From contig CAMZFV010000015.1 of assembly GCA_947306175.1 (NCBI GenBank), positions 1 to 61,712 of the forward strand: DNA of 61,712 nt, in the 5' to 3' direction. Of the stretch, positions 1 through 8,652 are shown in pieces. The DNA is from an uncultured Prevotellaceae bacterium. GTDB lineage: Bacteria > Bacteroidota > Bacteroidia > Bacteroidales > Muribaculaceae. The position numbers and the translations under genes are program-made. Each line of letters begins with the position of its first letter. The stretch's first letter is position 1. The notes under the pieces were generated by a model. The model worked only from the letters and a program-made list of their open reading frames with translations. It was not told the origin of the DNA and ran no database searches.

Positions 1-721
1 TTGCGATACCGAGAGCGGTGTTCACAAGTGCCTCAGAAATACCGGTTGACAGCTCAGTCGAGTCAGGAGCACCCGAAGCGGACAGTGCCTGGAACGACTT
101 GATCATACCCAACACAGTTCCGAACAGACCGATCAGGGTACCGAGGGTGGTCAGGGTTGCAAGAACGGGGAGGTTCTGCTGCAGTGCCGGCATCTCCAGT
201 GCGGTAGCCTCCTCGAGGGTGCCCTGAATGGCAGCGAGCTTCTGCTCCTTGCTCATAATGGTTTCCTTCTCCATCTCTTTGTACTTCTGGAGGGTTGCAT
301 AAACAACAGCGCCTACAGTACCTTTCTGCTTGCGGCAGAGGTCCTCAGCCTTAGCAAGGTCATGGTTGCGGAGGGCAGCCTTCACATCCTCGACGAACTT
401 GGTGGTGTTACCTTTGCCTTTAGCCTTTGCAAGAGCGATCCAGCGCTCTACACCGAGAACAATCACAGTGAGGAAGCAGGTAATCAGTACGGGCACAACG
501 ATACCGCCCTTGTACACAGTACCCAGCAGGTTAAGGGGACCTTCCTTGTTCACAGTGTCCTTGAAGTTGCTCGGCATACCCAAAATGAAGTAATAGAAGC
601 AAACTGCTAAGATTAAGCAAACCAAAATGACGAGCGAAGCGCTCTTGATACCACTAACATTGCTGCTCACTTCTTTTTTAGGAGCGGCCTGTGGCTTCTG
701 AATGTTTGTTTGTTCAGCCAT
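1..721 (-). CDS. MotA/TolQ/ExbB proton channel family protein (3' end cut by window edge)
   Basis: Reads from ATG at 721 down through the window edge; 240 codons are visible and the C-terminus is missing. The family forms the proton channel of TonB-ExbB-ExbD or Tol systems, turning proton motive force into work at the outer membrane. Visible order: a basic, Gln/Pro-rich cytosolic start, a membrane segment at about 29-47, a second at about 73-91, a long cytosolic loop, and a third at about 185-207 (LPVLATLTTLGTLIGLFGTVLGMI region) with the family's GLFGTVLGMI motif. The extra N-terminal hydrophobic segment is common in Bacteroidales ExbB-like proteins. ExbD-type partners would be expected beyond the left edge. 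The call at family level is firm; ExbB versus TolQ is not decided. Confidence 0.85.
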   Translation of the reverse strand, partial: MAEQTNIQKPQAAPKKEVSSNVSGIKSASLVILVCLILAVCFYYFILGMPSNFKDTVNKEGPLNLLGTVYKGGIVVPVLITCFLTVIVLGVERWIALAKAKGKGNTTKFVEDVKAALRNHDLAKAEDLCRKQKGTVGAVVYATLQKYKEMEKETIMSKEQKLAAIQGTLEEATALEMPALQQNLPVLATLTTLGTLIGLFGTVLGMIKSFQALSASGAPDSTELSTGISEALVNTALGIA

Positions 722-915
722 AATTTAAAAAGGTTTTAAAAAATGAATTAATAAAATTAGTTATTTAGTTATTAAAGTCTTGTTAACACATCATGGTTTT
801 GACGTATCTCTCGACCAACGGACAAAACCGCAAGCAGTTGAGACACAACAAATTTCATAACACCTGGCGGCTCATAGAGCGCTTTAAAGTAGCCATTTTG
901 TCTAAAAAATTAACG

Positions 916-923
916 CAAATATA
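916..923 (-). promoter_or_regulatory. -7 element for the ExbB-like gene
   Basis: Minus-strand TATATTTG fits the Bacteroidetes -7 consensus TAnnTTTG. It lies about 195 nt upstream of the ATG at 721, which implies a long 5' leader. No TTG is at the usual -33 spacing, so the element is only moderately supported. The rest of the 722-1151 gap holds no convincing gene; a 62-codon plus-strand reading frame there (793-981) looks spurious. Confidence 0.5.
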
Positions 924-1056
924 TCACAATTATTTGAAAAGACCATACTTTGAAGCACTTTTTTTCACGTTTTTTTATTAACAATGACGATTTGCCAGCT
1001 TAAGCCAGAACATGAAGAAGTGAACAAATGAGATATTTTGGCATATCTAAAGAGAA

Positions 1057-1102
1057 TTTATTGACAATCGGATGGAGAGTTAACAATTATTTTGTATCTT
1101 TG
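1057..1102 (+). promoter_or_regulatory. nqrA promoter region: upstream box plus -7 element
   Basis: TATCTTTG at 1095-1102 is a perfect -7 element, 49 nt before the nqrA ATG. There is no TTG at the normal -33 distance. Instead a box reading TTTATTGACAATCGGATG lies at 1057-1074. Nearly the same 18 bases occur upstream of pepD (10436-10453), at almost the same distance from its -7-like element. A -7 without a good -33 would suit an activator-dependent promoter; that is inference. Confidence 0.6.
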
Positions 1103-1151
1103 CCCACATTATTAAATATAATATAACAACAATAACAATACTACTAACATT

Positions 1152-2477
1152 ATGGCAACTGTAAGACTCAAGAAAGGGCTCGACATCCATCTGGTGGGTG
1201 ACATCGACGATAATGCCATTGTCGCTGCCACGGCGCCCCAGAGCGTTGCTGTCGTTCCCGATGATTTCCACGGGATCATCCCCCGCATGGAAAAGAAAGA
1301 GGGCGAGCATGTCGCAGCAGGCGAGCCCCTCTATCACGACAAGAATTATGAGGCCATCAAGGTTGTATCGCCCGTGAGCGGCATCGTCAAGGAGGTGCGT
1401 CGCGGCGAGCGTCGTCACATCGACGCCATCAGCATCACTCCCGACGGCTCCAACGAGACCGTCGCCCTCGACACTAAACGCCCCGCAACGGAGGTGTTAT
1501 TGGAGTCGGGACTGTGGGTGATGATGCGCCAGCGCCCTTACGACATTGTGCCCATTCCCGGCGAGAAGCCCAGGGACGTGTTTGTAACCGCGTTTGACTC
1601 AGCTCCACTAGCCCCCGATCTGAATCTCGTGCTGGGCGACAAGCGCCAGTACATCAAGAAGGGCATCGAAGTGCTCAAAGGACTGACCGACGGCAAGGTG
1701 TACATCGGTGTACGTGAAGGCCAGGAAATTGATGCGTCCGGGGCAGAAGTTAACACCTTCGTCGGCCCCCACCCCGCTGGCAATACTGGCGTTCAGGCTG
1801 CCAATGTGGCTCCCGTCAACAAGGGCGAAACCATCTGGACGATGGATATAGTCACCCTGGCCCGCATCGGTGAATTGTTCACCACCGGCAAGGTGAGCCA
1901 CGACACCGTGGTGGCAGTCACCGGCGAGATGGTTCAGCGTCCTTGCTACATCAGCACCGTGATGGGTGCCGATCTGGAGACGGTTCTCAAGAACCAGACG
2001 ACCAACCTGGCACAAAGCCGCATCATCTGTGGCAATGTGCTCACTGGCGTAAAGGTCGAGTCCAACCAATGGCTTAGAGCACCCTATCGCCACATCACCG
2101 TTATTCCCGAGAATAACGACCCCGATGAATTTATGGGTTGGGCATCGTTACGTCCCAGCAGATTCTCGATTTACCGCACCTTCACAACGTGGCTCGGAGG
2201 CTTGAAGAAGCCTGTGAGCTTTGACAGCCGCATAAAGGGTGGTGAGCGTGCCATCGTACGCACCGGCGAGTATGACGCGATGCTGCCCATGGACATTTAT
2301 GCCGAGTTCCTCATCAAGGCCATCATAAGCGGCGACATCGACAAGATGGAGCAGCTGGGCATCTATGAGATTGCTCCCGAGGACTTTGCCTTAGCCGAAT
2401 TTGCCGATACGAGCAAACTGGAGCTGCAGCACATCGTTCGCGAGGGTCTGGACAGGCTGCGTGCCGAGATGTCTTGA
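1152..2477 (+). CDS. nqrA: Na+-translocating NADH:quinone reductase subunit A
   Basis: 441 residues, full length for NqrA, starting with the typical MATVRLKKGLDIHLVG segment. NqrA is the peripheral cytoplasmic subunit of the Na+-pumping NADH:ubiquinone oxidoreductase and contributes to quinone binding. It carries no obvious membrane segment. The first ~130 residues have biotinyl/lipoyl-like barrel features (HGIIPRMEKKEGEHV, SPVSGIVKEV), as known for the family. It is the first gene of nqrABCDEF, with a -7 element 49 nt upstream; nqrB follows after 53 nt. The gene order matches the standard operon. Confidence 0.97.
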   Translation: MATVRLKKGLDIHLVGDIDDNAIVAATAPQSVAVVPDDFHGIIPRMEKKEGEHVAAGEPLYHDKNYEAIKVVSPVSGIVKEVRRGERRHIDAISITPDGSNETVALDTKRPATEVLLESGLWVMMRQRPYDIVPIPGEKPRDVFVTAFDSAPLAPDLNLVLGDKRQYIKKGIEVLKGLTDGKVYIGVREGQEIDASGAEVNTFVGPHPAGNTGVQAANVAPVNKGETIWTMDIVTLARIGELFTTGKVSHDTVVAVTGEMVQRPCYISTVMGADLETVLKNQTTNLAQSRIICGNVLTGVKVESNQWLRAPYRHITVIPENNDPDEFMGWASLRPSRFSIYRTFTTWLGGLKKPVSFDSRIKGGERAIVRTGEYDAMLPMDIYAEFLIKAIISGDIDKMEQLGIYEIAPEDFALAEFADTSKLELQHIVREGLDRLRAEMS

Positions 2478-2530
2478 TCTACACATTATATTAATAGTCT
2501 ATAACAACGCTATTCAACAATATCATTGAT

Positions 2531-3739
2531 ATGAAAGCAATAAGGAATTTCATGAACAAGATCGAGCCCACGTTCCGTCCTGGCGGCACTCTGGCCAAGC
2601 TGGAGTCGGTCTATGACGGTATGGAGACTTTCTTGTTCACGCCCAACACCACATCGCGGTCGGGCGTACACATCCATGACGGCAATGACTTGAAGCGCAC
2701 CATGATCACTGTGGTGGCCGCTTTGATCCCCGCATTGCTGTTCGGCATGTACAACATCGGCTACCAGCACTACCTGGCCATCGGCCAGTCTCATGAGGGC
2801 TGGTTCACGATGTTCCTCTACGGTCTGCTGGCCCTGTTGCCCGTCATCGTGGTTAGCTATGCCGTGGGACTGGGCATCGAGTTTATCAGCGCTCAGATTC
2901 ATCACAAGGAAATCCAGGAAGGATTCCTCGTTACGGGTATCCTTATCCCCTTGATTGTCCCCATCAACACACCGTTGTGGATGACCGCAGTGGCCACCGC
3001 ATTTGCCGTGATATTTGCCAAGGAGGTATTTGGCGGCACGGGTATGAACATCTTCAATGTCGCCCTAATCACCCGCGCATTCCTGTTCTTTGCCTACCCG
3101 TCACGCATGAGCGGTGACGAGGCGTTTGTCAAGTTAGACAGCGCTTTCGGCATGGGCCGTGGAACCATTCTGGATGGCTTTACTGGCGCCACACCGCTGG
3201 GTCAGGTCGCCACTAATGTGGGTGACAGTCTGCACATGACCAATATCCTGGGGGAACCCATGTCGGCCATGGATGCCATACTCGGCTTTATTCCCGGTTC
3301 TCCTGGCGAGACCTCGATGATTGCCATCTTGATTGGTGCCGCCCTGTTGCTGTTCACTGGTGTTGCCTCATGGCGCATCATGTGTTCGGTATTTGTCGGC
3401 GGTCTGGCGATGAGTGCCCTCGTGCATGCGTTGCCCAGCGCCACCTACCCCGCCTCGATGCTTGACCCCGTGACTCAGTTATGCCTGGGCGGCTTTGCCT
3501 TTGGTGCCGTGTTCATGGCGACAGACCCTGTGACGGGCGCACGCACCAAGATAGGCCAATACATCTACGGTTTCCTGATTGGCGTGTTTGCCATCCTGAT
3601 CCGTGTTTACAACAGCGGTTACCCCGAGGGCATGATGCTGGCCATCCTGCTGATGAACGCCTTCGCCCCGCTCATCGACCACTGCGTGGTATCGTCTAAC
3701 ATCAAGCGCCGCGCCCGCCGCGCCGCTTCTAAAGAATAA
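2531..3739 (+). CDS. nqrB: Na+-translocating NADH:quinone reductase subunit B
   Basis: 402 residues, strongly hydrophobic with about ten membrane segments after a cytosolic N-terminus of ~55 residues. NqrB is the membrane subunit that binds FMN covalently and takes part in the Na+ path and quinone/riboflavin binding. The FMN attachment motif is visible as DGFTGATPL, with the acceptor threonine at about residue 221 (family S/TGAT motif). The C-terminus ends in a short basic tail (IKRRARRAASKE). nqrC starts 12 nt after its stop, so the two are surely cotranscribed. Confidence 0.97.
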   Translation: MKAIRNFMNKIEPTFRPGGTLAKLESVYDGMETFLFTPNTTSRSGVHIHDGNDLKRTMITVVAALIPALLFGMYNIGYQHYLAIGQSHEGWFTMFLYGLLALLPVIVVSYAVGLGIEFISAQIHHKEIQEGFLVTGILIPLIVPINTPLWMTAVATAFAVIFAKEVFGGTGMNIFNVALITRAFLFFAYPSRMSGDEAFVKLDSAFGMGRGTILDGFTGATPLGQVATNVGDSLHMTNILGEPMSAMDAILGFIPGSPGETSMIAILIGAALLLFTGVASWRIMCSVFVGGLAMSALVHALPSATYPASMLDPVTQLCLGGFAFGAVFMATDPVTGARTKIGQYIYGFLIGVFAILIRVYNSGYPEGMMLAILLMNAFAPLIDHCVVSSNIKRRARRAASKE

Positions 3740-3751
3740 GGAGGATAAGTC

Positions 3752-4525
3752 ATGAACAAGAACAGTAACACTTATCAGATCCTGTATGCTGCCGTGATGG
3801 TGCTTCTCGTGGGCACCGTGTTGGCGTTCATCTACATGGCCCTCAAACCCAAACAGAACGAAAACATCGCCAATGACACGCGCAAGCAGATCCTGAGCGC
3901 CCTTCACATCGCTTCGCCCGATGACTCCCAAGTCAAGGACGTGTATGAGAAATACATCATCCAGGACCTGCTGGTTGACGCCGAGGGCAACATTGTGGAC
4001 AGCGCCCAGAATGTCGCATTCAACGTTGACATGAAGAAGAATGTGAAACTTGCCGAGCGTCAGTTGCCCGTCATGAAGTGCAAGATCGACGACGGCAGTA
4101 TCAAGTATGTACTGCCCGTCTATGGTGCCGGACTGTGGGGACCCATCTGGGGCTACATTGCCGTGAACGACGACGGCAACACCATCTACGGTGCCAACTT
4201 CTCGCACGAGGGTGAGACACCGGGACTGGGAGCCCGCATTACCGAACAGTCCTTCCAGGACGAGTTCAAAGACAAGCACCTGTTTGTTGACGGCGAGTTC
4301 AAGAGTGTCGCCGTACTCAAGCGCGGCCAGAAGGCGACCAACGGTGCCGAGCAAATCGACGCGTTGACTGGCGCCACCATCACCAGCCGCGGCGTGAGCG
4401 ACATGATGGCCGACTGCCTCGCCCCCTATAGCGCTTTCCTCAAGAAAATGCAACAAGCCGAGGTGGTACCCGTACCCGAGCCTGCGGCCATTGAAGAAGT
4501 TACCAACGATAATCAACCCGAATAA
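3752..4525 (+). CDS. nqrC: Na+-translocating NADH:quinone reductase subunit C
   Basis: 257 residues with a single membrane segment at about 9-30 and a large extracytoplasmic domain. NqrC carries the second covalent FMN: the site is visible as DALTGATITSRG, acceptor Thr at about 209, within an FMN_bind-type domain (GLWGPIWGYIAV, GETPGLGARI). It passes electrons between the membrane iron-sulfur centre and NqrB. A GGAG-like purine run precedes the ATG (GGAGGATAAGTC), unusual in this window, where Shine-Dalgarno-like sequences are mostly absent. It lies between nqrB (12-nt gap) and nqrD (12-nt gap). Confidence 0.97.
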   Translation: MNKNSNTYQILYAAVMVLLVGTVLAFIYMALKPKQNENIANDTRKQILSALHIASPDDSQVKDVYEKYIIQDLLVDAEGNIVDSAQNVAFNVDMKKNVKLAERQLPVMKCKIDDGSIKYVLPVYGAGLWGPIWGYIAVNDDGNTIYGANFSHEGETPGLGARITEQSFQDEFKDKHLFVDGEFKSVAVLKRGQKATNGAEQIDALTGATITSRGVSDMMADCLAPYSAFLKKMQQAEVVPVPEPAAIEEVTNDNQPE

Positions 4526-4537
4526 CCCGACACGATT

Positions 4538-5161
4538 ATGTTATCCAAGAAAAATAAAGAAGCTTTCTTCAACCCGCTGTCCAAGGACAATCCCGTTCTT
4601 GTCCAGATTCTAGGTATATGCTCCGCACTTGCTGTCACCGCCAGTCTGGAGCCCGCCATCGTGATGGGCATCTCGGTGATTGCCGTGCTGGCATTCAGCA
4701 ACGTGATTATCTCATTCCTCCGCAAGACCATCCCCACCAACATCCGCATTATCGTGCAGCTGGTGGTTGTTGCTGCGCTGGTTATCATTGTGCAACAGAT
4801 CCTCGTCGCCTACAACTATGACGTGAGCAAGAAACTGTCAGTGTTCATCGGTCTGATCATCACTAACTGTATCTTGATGGGGCGTCTCGAGGCGTTCGCG
4901 ATGCACAACACCCCCTGGCCTTCGTTCCTCGACGGCATCGGCAACGGACTGGGTTACACCATGGTCCTGCTGATTGTGGCCTTCTTCCGCGAATTGCTGG
5001 GTTCAGGCACACTGTTCGGTTTCCACGTGATTCCCCAGTGGTGCTACAACCACGGCTATATGGACAACGGTTTGATGATTCTGCCGCCCATGGCGCTCAT
5101 CACCGTAGGAGTCATTATCTGGGTTCACCGTTCACGCAATAAGGAACTGCAGGAGAACTAA
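4538..5161 (+). CDS. nqrD: Na+-translocating NADH:quinone reductase subunit D
   Basis: 207 residues, about six membrane segments, RnfE/NqrD family. NqrD and NqrE are inverted-topology homologues that hold an iron centre in the membrane between them. The cysteines expected for this are present: C28 in LGICSALAVT and C111 in TNCILMGR. The polar N-terminus (SKKNKEAFFNPLSKDNPV) and C-terminal HRSRNKELQEN are cytosolic-like. It sits 12 nt after nqrC, with 33 nt before nqrE. Confidence 0.97.
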   Translation: MLSKKNKEAFFNPLSKDNPVLVQILGICSALAVTASLEPAIVMGISVIAVLAFSNVIISFLRKTIPTNIRIIVQLVVVAALVIIVQQILVAYNYDVSKKLSVFIGLIITNCILMGRLEAFAMHNTPWPSFLDGIGNGLGYTMVLLIVAFFRELLGSGTLFGFHVIPQWCYNHGYMDNGLMILPPMALITVGVIIWVHRSRNKELQEN

Positions 5162-5194
5162 TGAGCATGTTTAACCATTAAATCCACAAGAACA

Positions 5195-5824
5195 ATGGAA
5201 GAACTTAATCTGTTTATCAAGTCGATATTTATCGACAACATGATATTTGCCTACTTCTTGGGCATGTGCTCGTTCCTGGCTGTCTCCAAGAACGTGAAGA
5301 CGGCTTTCGGCTTGGGTCTCGCAGTTACCTTCATGCTGGTGGTGACACTTCCCATCAACTATCTGCTCAACAAGTACGTTCTGCAGGAAGGCGCGCTCAC
5401 GTGGCTGAACTCGGCTACTGGAATTGACTTCTCGAGTGTTGACCTGAGCTTCCTGGCGCTCATCCTGTTTATCGCCGTAATCGCCTCGGCCACTCAGCTG
5501 GTCGAGATGGCAGTGGAGAAATTCTCACCCTCGCTCTATGCGTCGCTGGGCATTTTCCTGCCGCTCATCGCCGTGAACTGCGCCATCCTGGGAGCATCGC
5601 TGTTCATGCAGCAGCGTGACTTCGGATCGGCTGGTACGGCAATGATATATGGCGCTGGTTCGGGTATCGGATGGTGGCTTGCTATCGTAGGCATTGCCGC
5701 TATTCGCGAGAAACTCGCCTACAGTGACATCCCCAAGCCGTTGCGTGGTGTGGGAATTGCGTTCATCATTACTGGTCTCATGGGCATTGCCTTCATGAGT
5801 TTCCTGGGCATTAGATTAGGATAA
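5195..5824 (+). CDS. nqrE: Na+-translocating NADH:quinone reductase subunit E
   Basis: 209 residues, RnfA/NqrE family, about six membrane segments, homologous to NqrD. The paired metal-ligand cysteines are visible: C25 in LGMCSFLAVSKN and C129 in AVNCAILGAS. The segment IYGAGSGIGWWLAIVGIAAIREK is characteristic of NqrE. A purine-rich AAGGAGGACC lies between its stop and the nqrF ATG 15 nt further on. Length and order are canonical. Confidence 0.97.
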   Translation: MEELNLFIKSIFIDNMIFAYFLGMCSFLAVSKNVKTAFGLGLAVTFMLVVTLPINYLLNKYVLQEGALTWLNSATGIDFSSVDLSFLALILFIAVIASATQLVEMAVEKFSPSLYASLGIFLPLIAVNCAILGASLFMQQRDFGSAGTAMIYGAGSGIGWWLAIVGIAAIREKLAYSDIPKPLRGVGIAFIITGLMGIAFMSFLGIRLG

Positions 5825-5839
5825 GGAGGACCTGCAACT

Positions 5840-7126
5840 ATGATACTACTGTTAACAAAATCATCCCTTACGGTATTGGCGAGCGCACTGGTATTCCTGG
5901 TGCTCACCTTGTTGCTCGTCATCCTGCTGCTCGTCGCCAAGCACTACCTCGTGCCGTCGGGCAAAGTGAAAATCAACATCAATAACGGAACCAAGGAACT
6001 GGAAGTGAACAGCGGCAACACCCTGCTCAACACCCTGCACGAGAATGGCGTGATGCTGTCAAGTGCCTGTGGCGGTAAGGGCAGTTGCGGACAATGCAAG
6101 GTCCAGGTGATAGAGGGCGGTGGCCAGATCCTGCCCACCGAGGTGCCCCACTTCTCCCGCAAGGAGCAGATGGACCACTGGCGACTGGGCTGCCAGGTCA
6201 AGGTCAAGGACAGCATGTCGATTCAAGTGCCTGAAAGCGTGCTCTCGGTTAAGGAATATGAGTGTACCGTCGTGAGCAACAAGCTCGTGTCGTCATTCAT
6301 CAAGGAGTTCATCGTGGCCCTGCCTCCTGGCGAGCACATGGACTTCATCCCCGGCAGCTATGCACAGATACGCATTCCTGAGTACGAGATGGACTACGAC
6401 AAGGACATCGACAAGGAGTCGCTGGGCGAGTACCTGCCCACATGGGAGAAATTCGGCCTGTTCAGCCTCAAGTGCCGCAACGATGAACCCACCGTACGTG
6501 CCTACTCGATGGCGAACTATCCCGCCGAAGGTGACCGATTCATGCTCACCGTGCGTATCGCCACCCCGCCGTTCAAACCCAAACCCGCCACGGGCTTCAT
6601 GGATGTGATGCCCGGTATCGCTTCTAGCTACATCTTTACCTTGAAGCCGGGCGACAAGGTCATCATGAGTGGTCCTTACGGCGACTTCCACCCCATCTTC
6701 GACAGCAAGAAGGAGATGATCTGGGTGGGCGGTGGTGCCGGCATGGCACCCCTGCGTGCACAGATCCTGCACATGACGCGCACGCTCAACACGCGTGACC
6801 GCGAGATGCACTACTTCTACGGTGCACGCTCGTTGAGCGAGGTGTTCTATCTTGAGGACTTCCTGCAGTTGGAAAAGGACTTCCCCAACTTCCACTTCCA
6901 CCTTGCACTGGACCGTCCCGATCCCGTTGCCGACGAGGCTGGCGTGAAATACACTGCAGGCTTTGTAGCTCCCGTGATGCGCGACACCTATCTGGCCAAC
7001 CACGAGGCCCCCGAGGACTGCGAGTACTACATGTGCGGTCCCGGCATGATGAGCCAGACCGTCAACGAAGTGCTCGACTCCCTCGGTGTCGATCCCTCAT
7101 CCATCCACTACGACAACTTCGGGTAA
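5840..7126 (+). CDS. nqrF: Na+-translocating NADH:quinone reductase subunit F
   Basis: 428 residues. NqrF is the electron-entry subunit that oxidises NADH with FAD and a [2Fe-2S] cluster. An N-terminal membrane anchor (about 8-34) is followed by a plant-type ferredoxin domain with ligands C77, C83, C86 and C118 (SACGGKGSCGQC ... LGC). Next come an FAD-binding domain with the RAYSMANYP motif and an NAD-binding domain with GGGAGMAPLR and a C-terminal CGPGMM motif. It is the last gene of the operon; a strong hairpin terminator follows at 7151. Confidence 0.97.
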   Translation: MILLLTKSSLTVLASALVFLVLTLLLVILLLVAKHYLVPSGKVKININNGTKELEVNSGNTLLNTLHENGVMLSSACGGKGSCGQCKVQVIEGGGQILPTEVPHFSRKEQMDHWRLGCQVKVKDSMSIQVPESVLSVKEYECTVVSNKLVSSFIKEFIVALPPGEHMDFIPGSYAQIRIPEYEMDYDKDIDKESLGEYLPTWEKFGLFSLKCRNDEPTVRAYSMANYPAEGDRFMLTVRIATPPFKPKPATGFMDVMPGIASSYIFTLKPGDKVIMSGPYGDFHPIFDSKKEMIWVGGGAGMAPLRAQILHMTRTLNTRDREMHYFYGARSLSEVFYLEDFLQLEKDFPNFHFHLALDRPDPVADEAGVKYTAGFVAPVMRDTYLANHEAPEDCEYYMCGPGMMSQTVNEVLDSLGVDPSSIHYDNFG

Positions 7127-7150
7127 TTCTACACTACCCTACTTCACTAC

Positions 7151-7181
7151 AACGGGCGACCCACATCGGGCCGCCCGTTTT
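7151..7181 (+). terminator. terminator of the nqr operon
   Basis: The stem AACGGGCG / CGCCCGTT with inner CCC/GGG pairs is followed by TTTT, 24 nt after the nqrF stop and just before the convergent flavodoxin gene. The same GGGCGACCC-N5-GGGCCG core recurs in the EF-G2 terminator at 42024. Confidence 0.85.
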
Positions 7182-7200
7182 AAATCATGAGACTGCAAGA

Positions 7201-7800
7201 TTACTTCAGGGTCTCTACCCAGACTTTGAGACTGTCAACAGGGGGATTGCCGTTGAGCACCTTGCCGGGGAGAATCCAGTTGGCATTGGGGGCACTGGCC
7301 TTCTTCAGGTCCTCGCCGCTCTTGCCGATGTCGCTGCCGCCTGAGGTGGCAAACGGGATAATGGTCTTGCCCGTCAGGTCATACTGCTCCAGGAAGGTGT
7401 TGATGATGCGCGGAGCGGTATACCACCAGATGGGGAAGCCCACATAGATGGTGTCATACTGGTCCATGTTCTCTACCTTGCTGATCACTTCGGGACGCGC
7501 GGTCGAGTCCTTCATCTCGATGGTCGAGCGGCTCTGCTCATCATTCCAGTCGAGGTCCTCGGTGGTGTAAGCCAGCGCAGGAACAATCTCAAACAGATCG
7601 GCATCAGTGGCCTTGGCAAGGTTCTTGGCAACACGCTCAGTAGCACGTACCTCGCTGGCCGAGAAATAGGCCACGAGGGTTGTTGTTTTCACGCTATCGG
7701 CATCATTGTCGGCAGCATCACTGTTCTGGTTGTTTTGACAAGCGTTCATTACAAACATTAATACAATTGTAAGTGCAAATAATAAGGAAAACTTCTTCAT
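7201..7800 (-). CDS. flavodoxin-like lipoprotein
   Basis: 199 residues. The N-terminal signal ends in VMNAC, so the protein is probably a lipoprotein acylated at C21, followed by an Asn/Asp/Ser-rich linker. The remainder is a flavodoxin fold: TTLVAYFSASEVRATERVAKNLAKAT is the FMN phosphate-binding loop region, and YDTIYVGFPIWWYTAPRIINTFLEQYDLTGKTIIPFATSGGS is the typical flavodoxin_4 core. Likely role: periplasmic or outer-membrane-linked flavin redox protein; the partner is unknown. It converges on nqrF and is separated from the Skp-like gene upstream by a terminator. The family call is firm; the location rests on the signal. Confidence 0.88.
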   Translation of the reverse strand: MKKFSLLFALTIVLMFVMNACQNNQNSDAADNDADSVKTTTLVAYFSASEVRATERVAKNLAKATDADLFEIVPALAYTTEDLDWNDEQSRSTIEMKDSTARPEVISKVENMDQYDTIYVGFPIWWYTAPRIINTFLEQYDLTGKTIIPFATSGGSDIGKSGEDLKKASAPNANWILPGKVLNGNPPVDSLKVWVETLK

Positions 7801-7831
7801 GACTATAAATAATGATTGAGAATAATCGTTA

Positions 7832-7876
7832 TAAAAAACTGTCTGCTATCGCACTATGATATGCAAGCAGACAGTT
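7832..7876 (-). terminator. terminator after the Skp/OmpH-like gene
   Basis: Perfect 11-bp stem AACTGTCTGCT / AGCAGACAGTT (arms 7837-7847 and 7866-7876), followed on the minus strand by a run of T. It separates the OmpH-like transcript from the flavodoxin gene. Confidence 0.85.
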
Positions 7877-7904
7877 CCCACATAAAAAATTAATTATGAA
7901 ATAA

Positions 7905-8606
7905 TCAATCCTTTTTCTTCAGATCAACCTGACCCGGAGTGGCAGGCTTCTCGGCGCTCACCTTGGGAGCAGCCGTTGTCGTAGCAGCTTTCTCAGGAGC
8001 CTTGGCGGGAGCAGCCGTCGAGCCACCCACCTTGTTGTAGCGCTTGTTCAAGCCCTCGATGACCTCCTTGGTCACGTCATACTTCTCATCGATGAAGAGC
8101 GTTGCACTCTTGCGCAGCACCATGTCAAAGCCTTTCTTCTTGGCATAGTCCTTCATGAAGTTGTCGATGGAGTCGAGCAACTGGATCTGGCTCTGGTTCA
8201 ACTCGTTCTGGATGCTCTGCTGGAGGCTGGCGAGGTAATTCTCGGCATCGGCCTGCATCTTCTGCAGCTTGGCCTGGTCGGCATTGAAGGCCTCCTCGGT
8301 GAGGTATTGGTTGTTCTGGTACTTCTGCTGCATGGCATTGCCAAACTTGCTGATCTCGTTGCCGCGCTGCTTCTGGGCAGCGTCAAACTGGTTCTGGCGA
8401 CGAAGCATGGCCTCATTGATGTCCTTGGCCAGGTTATAGTTGGCCATGATACTGTCCTCGTCGATGTAACGGATCTTGAGGTTCTCAACGGCGGGGCCAC
8501 CAGCCTTGGGAGCCTCGGCAACCTGCTTCTCGTTACAAGAGGTAGCGGCCATCATCACAACAGCGGCAAACACAGCAAACTTGGAGTAGTTCTTAATGAA
8601 ATTCAT
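7905..8606 (-). CDS. OmpH/Skp family periplasmic chaperone-like protein
   Basis: 233 residues. Skp-type chaperones hold unfolded outer-membrane proteins in the periplasm through long coiled-coil arms. The signal sequence ends in MMAATSC, suggesting lipidation at C24, which is unlike soluble E. coli Skp. Residues ~45-75 give the opening strand (LKIRYIDEDSIMANYNLAKDIN), ~75-150 a long Gln/Glu/Lys-rich coiled coil, then LLDSIDNFMKDYAKKKGFDMVLRKSATLFIDEKYDVTKEVIEGLNKRYN, the classical OmpH C-terminal strand-helix. A low-complexity Ala/Pro/Lys/Thr tail follows (about 195-233). It lies 46 nt downstream of a 56-residue membrane protein, probably cotranscribed. Confidence 0.88.
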   Translation of the reverse strand: MNFIKNYSKFAVFAAVVMMAATSCNEKQVAEAPKAGGPAVENLKIRYIDEDSIMANYNLAKDINEAMLRRQNQFDAAQKQRGNEISKFGNAMQQKYQNNQYLTEEAFNADQAKLQKMQADAENYLASLQQSIQNELNQSQIQLLDSIDNFMKDYAKKKGFDMVLRKSATLFIDEKYDVTKEVIEGLNKRYNKVGGSTAAPAKAPEKAATTTAAPKVSAEKPATPGQVDLKKKD

Positions 8607-8652
8607 TTCAAACGATGTTTTTTGACTTTTTCTTTATTGTTATTATTCTTTG

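Noticed and set aside
793..981. 62-codon plus-strand frame between the ExbB-like gene and nqrA
   Set aside because: No similarity or motif, AT-rich end, no promoter in that direction, and it overlaps the ExbB-like leader and its -7 element.
3479..4516. 345-codon minus-strand frame across nqrB and nqrC
   Set aside because: It lies opposite strongly supported nqr genes, has no family motif, and is a by-product of their codon bias.
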